Shown here: positions 60,897 through 64,000 of the stretch, piece by piece | Layout: every line of letters begins with the position of its first letter | Numbering within the stretch: the first letter of the stretch is position 1 | Origin: CAWGYQ01 sp963817395 | Lineage (GTDB): Bacteria > Acidobacteriota > Vicinamibacteria > Vicinamibacterales > CAVPJW01 | NCBI GenBank assembly: GCA_963817395.1 | Contig: CAWFOC010000007.1 | Coordinates: 124,001-188,000, forward strand | Reading direction: 5' to 3' | Length of the DNA: 64,000 nucleotides | The notes under the pieces: model-generated | Database searches by the model: none | What the model was told of the DNA's origin: nothing | What the model saw: the letters and a program-made list of their open reading frames with translations, nothing else | Position numbers and translations under genes: made by a program

Positions 60897-61921
60897 GTGA
60901 TGCGCTCCCGCAATAAGGTGCTCCGGAACTCCACCGGAGTTCCGGGCATGCCGTCCAAGTCGCGACAAAAGAACTCACAAAACCGGTCGATGCACTCGAG
61001 GAACGTCTCTAGCTCTGTCTGGTTCGAGACGTAAGAGGTGTGCCCTGGCACCACCGTCGGGCTGTGAAACGTGAGCGAGAAGGTGCGCAGGCCGTCCGCA
61101 TGGAGTCTGCGGGCGAGAGCCTTCATCTCCTCGAGCGTGTTCCCTTCCGGAGACAGCATGATCTTGTTGACGAGACCCAGCTTCGCGGCCACACCCACGC
61201 CGCGGAACGGAGCGAGCCGTTGAGACGAGGCCGCTCGATGCACCCACCGGCCAGCAGACTCGCCCAGTATTCCGACGAAGCCAACTGTACACGGCAGGAA
61301 CAGCAGGTTCGTCGAACCGCCGTCAAGGAACGGGTACGGGCCGAATTCAGAAAACGATGGACCGCCGGCGTCAGTAAAATCCATCCGCGGGCTGATGCTC
61401 GTGTCGACCTCGAAGCCGAGGGCGGCAAGCGTTTGAACTGTCTCGGCGCCAATGCCGTAACGACCGGCCTTGTAAACTGTCGGTCTCACGGCGAACGCAC
61501 GCTGAATCTCGTCTCGCAGTTGTTCGATCTTGGCCAGTTCCAGCGAGACATCAAGGTTGAGCGCAAAGCTGTTTCGGGCGTTGAGCTCTTCCTCGAACGG
61601 AGGATTGACCCATGGATGCAGATGAGCGCCAATCGTGCAGCGACCGTCGGCGAAAATCGGCAGCAGCGGCTCGTACCCAGCCGGCTGATGGGCCACACAG
61701 TAGTCGACGACGTAGGTGGGTTTGATTTGATAGCGGTCGAAAATCTGTTGAGCGCGACCGATGTGCCGCATGGCAGTGACATCGACGTTGTCGCGCGAAA
61801 ACGGCGCCGACCAGTCGAATTCTTCCTCGGTGTCGATCACGGCAAACAGGAGGGGACGCTCCGATCGATCGAGTTCGACCCACGATTCCGGCCGCCGAAG
61901 GGGGTGACGAGGAACGCCCAT
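60893..61921 (-). CDS. Polysaccharide deacetylase family protein (WalW-like)
   Basis: 342 residues. NodB-homology fold: LLFAVIDTEEEFDWSAPFSR carries the catalytic/metal Asp, IGAHLHPWVNPPFEEE the metal His pair, and LRTFSLTFHSPTVVPGHTSY a later motif. The gap between these is typical of WalW-type proteins in exopolysaccharide clusters. No signal peptide, so it may act on cytoplasmic lipid-linked sugars or be misannotated as a deacetylase in function. First gene of the deacetylase-carbamoyltransferase-carbamoyltransferase unit, translationally coupled by ATGA. Confidence 0.82.
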   Translation of the reverse strand: MGVPRHPLRRPESWVELDRSERPLLFAVIDTEEEFDWSAPFSRDNVDVTAMRHIGRAQQIFDRYQIKPTYVVDYCVAHQPAGYEPLLPIFADGRCTIGAHLHPWVNPPFEEELNARNSFALNLDVSLELAKIEQLRDEIQRAFAVRPTVYKAGRYGIGAETVQTLAALGFEVDTSISPRMDFTDAGGPSFSEFGPYPFLDGGSTNLLFLPCTVGFVGILGESAGRWVHRAASSQRLAPFRGVGVAAKLGLVNKIMLSPEGNTLEEMKALARRLHADGLRTFSLTFHSPTVVPGHTSYVSNQTELETFLECIDRFCEFFCRDLDGMPGTPVEFRSTLLRERIT

Positions 61922-62433
61922 ACGTCTCGGTCGAGCTACAGTCTACAGCACGGTCGCCCCATCACCTCCGTTCTAGGCCTCGTCAGCCCCTCTCACGACA
62001 GCGCGGATCACGCCCTGTCCGGCCGATTATCGCCAAACGCTGGAGATGGCCAGTCCGCCAAGCGCTATCAGCCGTCCGCGAACGACCTGTGCTCCAGGGC
62101 GTTAGGCGATCGTAAGCCCGGATCTTCACCAGCACCTTCAAAGCCGTCGGGAATCTCAATCGGACGACGAGTGTTCTCCGAGGACGAACACACCTGGAGC
62201 CGCGACGTCGGTGTGCCCGCGCGACGCGGGGCGTCGATCCGCCGGACAGGAGCCATCAAACGAAAGCGACACTGATCCAGAGCGCGCTGTTGGTAAGCTG
62301 TTGATGCGCGCAGCGCAACGTGAGATAAGCGCGGCGATATCGACGCAACTCGCATCCACTGAAATCGTGCAGGGACAAACGGCGCGGGGGCCCTGATTTC
62401 GCTGCGCTCATCCGGGCTACGGCACACAGTCGC
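61922..62433. other. Intergenic region, probable junction to foreign sequence
   Basis: 512 bp with no supported gene. The right end (62391-62421) carries a repeat described separately. The left part, up to at least 61,980, fits the upstream region of the deacetylase. A change of origin somewhere within is suspected. Confidence 0.5.
62391..62421 (-). repeat. Dispersed intergenic repeat of Bradyrhizobium-like type
   Basis: On the minus strand it begins CGTAGCCCGGATGAGCGCAG and ends GCGAAATCAGGG, forming an imperfect hairpin between AGCCCGGAT and the AATCAGGG end. From memory, near-identical GTAGCCCGGATGAGCG elements are frequent between genes of Bradyrhizobium, Rhodopseudomonas and relatives. 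No second copy was noticed in this window. Confidence 0.5.
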
Positions 62434-63783
62434 TCAGTCGAGAAACTGCTCGTAGTATTTCGTTGTGAAGCGCGGGCGCGCGAGCTTGCGCGGGATCTTC
62501 ACGTCGCCGCGCTTGAGCCATTGCGTCTGGATCGGCGACGCCCGCCCGCCGAGCTCGTGAATGGCGAGCTTGTTGTACTCCACCGAAAAGCCCTGCCAGC
62601 GCGGCTCGGCCGGATTCGATGAGAACGGATCGAACGAGAACGACACGCCCGGACCGTCCGAGTAGAGCCCGAACGGCTTCTTTGTTTTCTCCGGGCGATT
62701 GACGAAGTAGGTCGCCCATCCGTTCGGCGCATAGCCGGTGTCCTTCTCGAATTCCTTCACGAAGCGAAACGTCGCAAGCACCACCTCAGGGAGCCGCGAC
62801 AGGTCGTGCTCGTAATACTGGAAGTCGAGCCGGCGCTCGGTGGTGGTCGGACGCCAATACTCGTTGACGAAATCGGCGCGTGAATAGACGAGCCCCTTCG
62901 GCTGCGGCACCTCGACGCCTTCGAAGCCGTGCTGGATCGCAAGCCGCTTGGCGACGCGGAATTCATCGCAGGCCGGCTGCGACGACGCCGGCGTCATGTC
63001 GCCGGAGCCCGCCATGCTGCGCTGGTCGAAGAAGCATGCCAGGTGATGCAGGAACACGATCGCGAGCAGCGCGTCGCATTCGGAGCGCGCCTTGAGCAGG
63101 CCCGTCACCAATTCGTCCGGCGACTGGAAGGCGGCGAGCGAGATGTCCGACTTGCATAGCGTCGCCGGGCGCACCTCGAGCTGACACTCGACCACGATGC
63201 CCGACAGGCCGAACGAGCACTTGAACTCGTGAAACGCCGCGCCGTCGGCATGATCCGACAGCGTGCGCAGCTCGCCCTTGTCGTCCACGTAAGTGAGCGC
63301 GACCACATGCGCGGAGAAATAGCCCGGCGCGTCGAGCGAGGATTCCTTGGTATCGCCCACCGCGACCGAGCCGACCGTCGCCTCGCCGATCTCGGCCTGG
63401 AACGGGATTTCGACGCCATGCGCCTGCAGCCACATGTTGAGCTTCTTGAGACGGCAGCCGGCCTGCACCCGCACCACCTGGCGGCTGGTCGCGTCGCGTT
63501 CGAGCCCGATCACGTCGTCGAGCTTGCGCAGGCACACCATGGTGCCGCCGTCGTTGACGATGGTGTCGGTGACCGAGGCAATCGAGCCGACCGGATTGAC
63601 CGGCGTCGGGAAGCGGGCGGCATCGCGCACCACCGCCTGCACGTCGCCATAGCTGATCGGCTCGACATAGACCGCGGGCTTGGTTGAGCGATGCTGCCCC
63701 CAATTGCTGAGGACGCGGCCCTCGTTGTCGAGGATGCCGTGGAACGGCTGGTTGGCTCGTTGCGTGGCGGCTTGCATGTTCAT
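62434..63783 (-). CDS. FAD-binding (PCMH-type) oxidoreductase
   Basis: 449 residues from ATG 63783 (MNMQAATQRANQPFHGILDN), with AAGGA 8 bp upstream; ATG 63789 is an alternative. The PCMH FAD domain shows VNPVGSIASVTDTIVNDGGT, RVQAGCRLKKLNMWLQAHGV and TVGSVAVGDTKESSL. The C-terminal half is a substrate domain of unknown specificity. Related flavoproteins oxidise alcohols, sugars or aromatics. Reading frame intact, in contrast with most of the window. The origin may be alphaproteobacterial. Confidence 0.83.
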   Translation of the reverse strand: MNMQAATQRANQPFHGILDNEGRVLSNWGQHRSTKPAVYVEPISYGDVQAVVRDAARFPTPVNPVGSIASVTDTIVNDGGTMVCLRKLDDVIGLERDATSRQVVRVQAGCRLKKLNMWLQAHGVEIPFQAEIGEATVGSVAVGDTKESSLDAPGYFSAHVVALTYVDDKGELRTLSDHADGAAFHEFKCSFGLSGIVVECQLEVRPATLCKSDISLAAFQSPDELVTGLLKARSECDALLAIVFLHHLACFFDQRSMAGSGDMTPASSQPACDEFRVAKRLAIQHGFEGVEVPQPKGLVYSRADFVNEYWRPTTTERRLDFQYYEHDLSRLPEVVLATFRFVKEFEKDTGYAPNGWATYFVNRPEKTKKPFGLYSDGPGVSFSFDPFSSNPAEPRWQGFSVEYNKLAIHELGGRASPIQTQWLKRGDVKIPRKLARPRFTTKYYEQFLD

Positions 63784-63794
63784 GGGCATTGTCC

Positions 63795-64000
63795 TTAAGC
63801 GATCTTGACGTAGCGGCGGTCGTCCGGAGCGGCCGCCAGCAGCGGCACGCCGCGCGCGAGCGCGTCCTGCACATGCGGCGCCGCCCAGTGGGCATCGAGC
63901 GCGGCGTCGCTCGCCCACCACCCGGTCTCGGTCCCTGCTCAGCCCTTCCCCCTTCGACACCGCGGACAAGGCCGCTGTCTGCAGCCGATTTTCGTCAAGG
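63795..64000 (-). CDS. C-terminal fragment of an ABM/EthD-like small monooxygenase, partial
   Basis: The readable end is TGWWASDAALDAHWAAPHVQ, then DALARGVPLLAAAPDDRRYVKIA and a stop at 63795, 11 bp upstream of the FAD oxidoreductase start. A WxSxxALxxHxxxPH pattern is typical of the antibiotic-biosynthesis-monooxygenase (dimeric ferredoxin-like) fold. A TGA interrupts this frame near 63,945, so either a frame error exists or the upstream part is something else. Incomplete at the window edge. Confidence 0.45.

Noticed and set aside
61040..62275. 411-codon plus-strand open frame opposite the deacetylase
   Set aside because: No recognisable domain; the minus strand shows NodB-type motifs and ATGA coupling to the carbamoyltransferase.

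Overview
The window reads as a GC-rich Gram-negative soil bacterium, most plausibly an Acidobacteriota of the Vicinamibacteria type. This placement is an inference from gene content: multihaem cytochromes, a DUF1800/DUF1501 pair, Tat-exported oxidoreductases, CocE/NonD hydrolase, lipoprotein penicillin acylase and several porins. No rRNA, tRNA, CRISPR array, transposase or phage gene was seen.

Layout: 1-2.4 kb holds divergent c-type cytochromes. 2.4-6.7 kb has a Gfo/Idh/MocA oxidoreductase facing a three-gene unit (sigma-54 regulator, YihY/BrkB membrane protein, ROK sugar kinase). 6.9-12.4 kb is a compact leucine/isovalerate catabolic operon (zinc-ribbon protein, methylcrotonyl-CoA carboxylase beta and alpha, methylglutaconyl-CoA hydratase, HMG-CoA lyase) that converges on a ferredoxin. 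12.7-19.2 kb is a D-xylose unit (xylB, xylA, SSS symporter) followed by cutC and an M24 peptidase. 19.5-22.1 kb is the DUF1800/DUF1501 pair. 22.2-28.8 kb is an operon for an exported PaoABC-like molybdenum hydroxylase with a membrane cytochrome b and a periplasmic binding protein. 29-38.6 kb is mixed: POT transporter, CocE hydrolase, exported FMN hydroxyacid oxidase, sulfite oxidase, methyltransferase and DUF481 barrel. 38.7-43.6 kb is an envelope block containing a glutaminase fused to a DcaP-like porin, an amidohydrolase and a DUF3011-porin. 44-53.5 kb has a repeat-rich exported protein, an outer-membrane protein, penicillin acylase, a GNAT enzyme, CorA and an exported kinase-like protein. 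53.5-57.4 kb has a decayed tripartite tricarboxylate transporter and a soluble sugar dehydrogenase. 57.4-61.9 kb is a surface-glycan unit: deacetylase, carbamoyltransferase and a second carbamoyltransferase homologue with lost motifs.

From about 62.4 kb the sequence changes character. An intact FAD oxidoreductase is preceded by an intergenic repeat of a type I associate with Bradyrhizobium and relatives. This suggests foreign DNA or a chimeric join.

A strong technical theme is frameshifts. About fifteen otherwise well-conserved genes are broken by one or more indels of one or two bases, often in G or C runs, with conserved protein continuing in another frame. This looks like base-level sequencing or assembly error. 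The TctC/TctA region is different: it has multi-codon deletions.

The most unusual biology is the glutaminase-porin fusion, the tandem carbamoyltransferase with an apparently inactive partner, a CXXCH motif inside an exported FMN oxidase, and an exported kinase-like protein.
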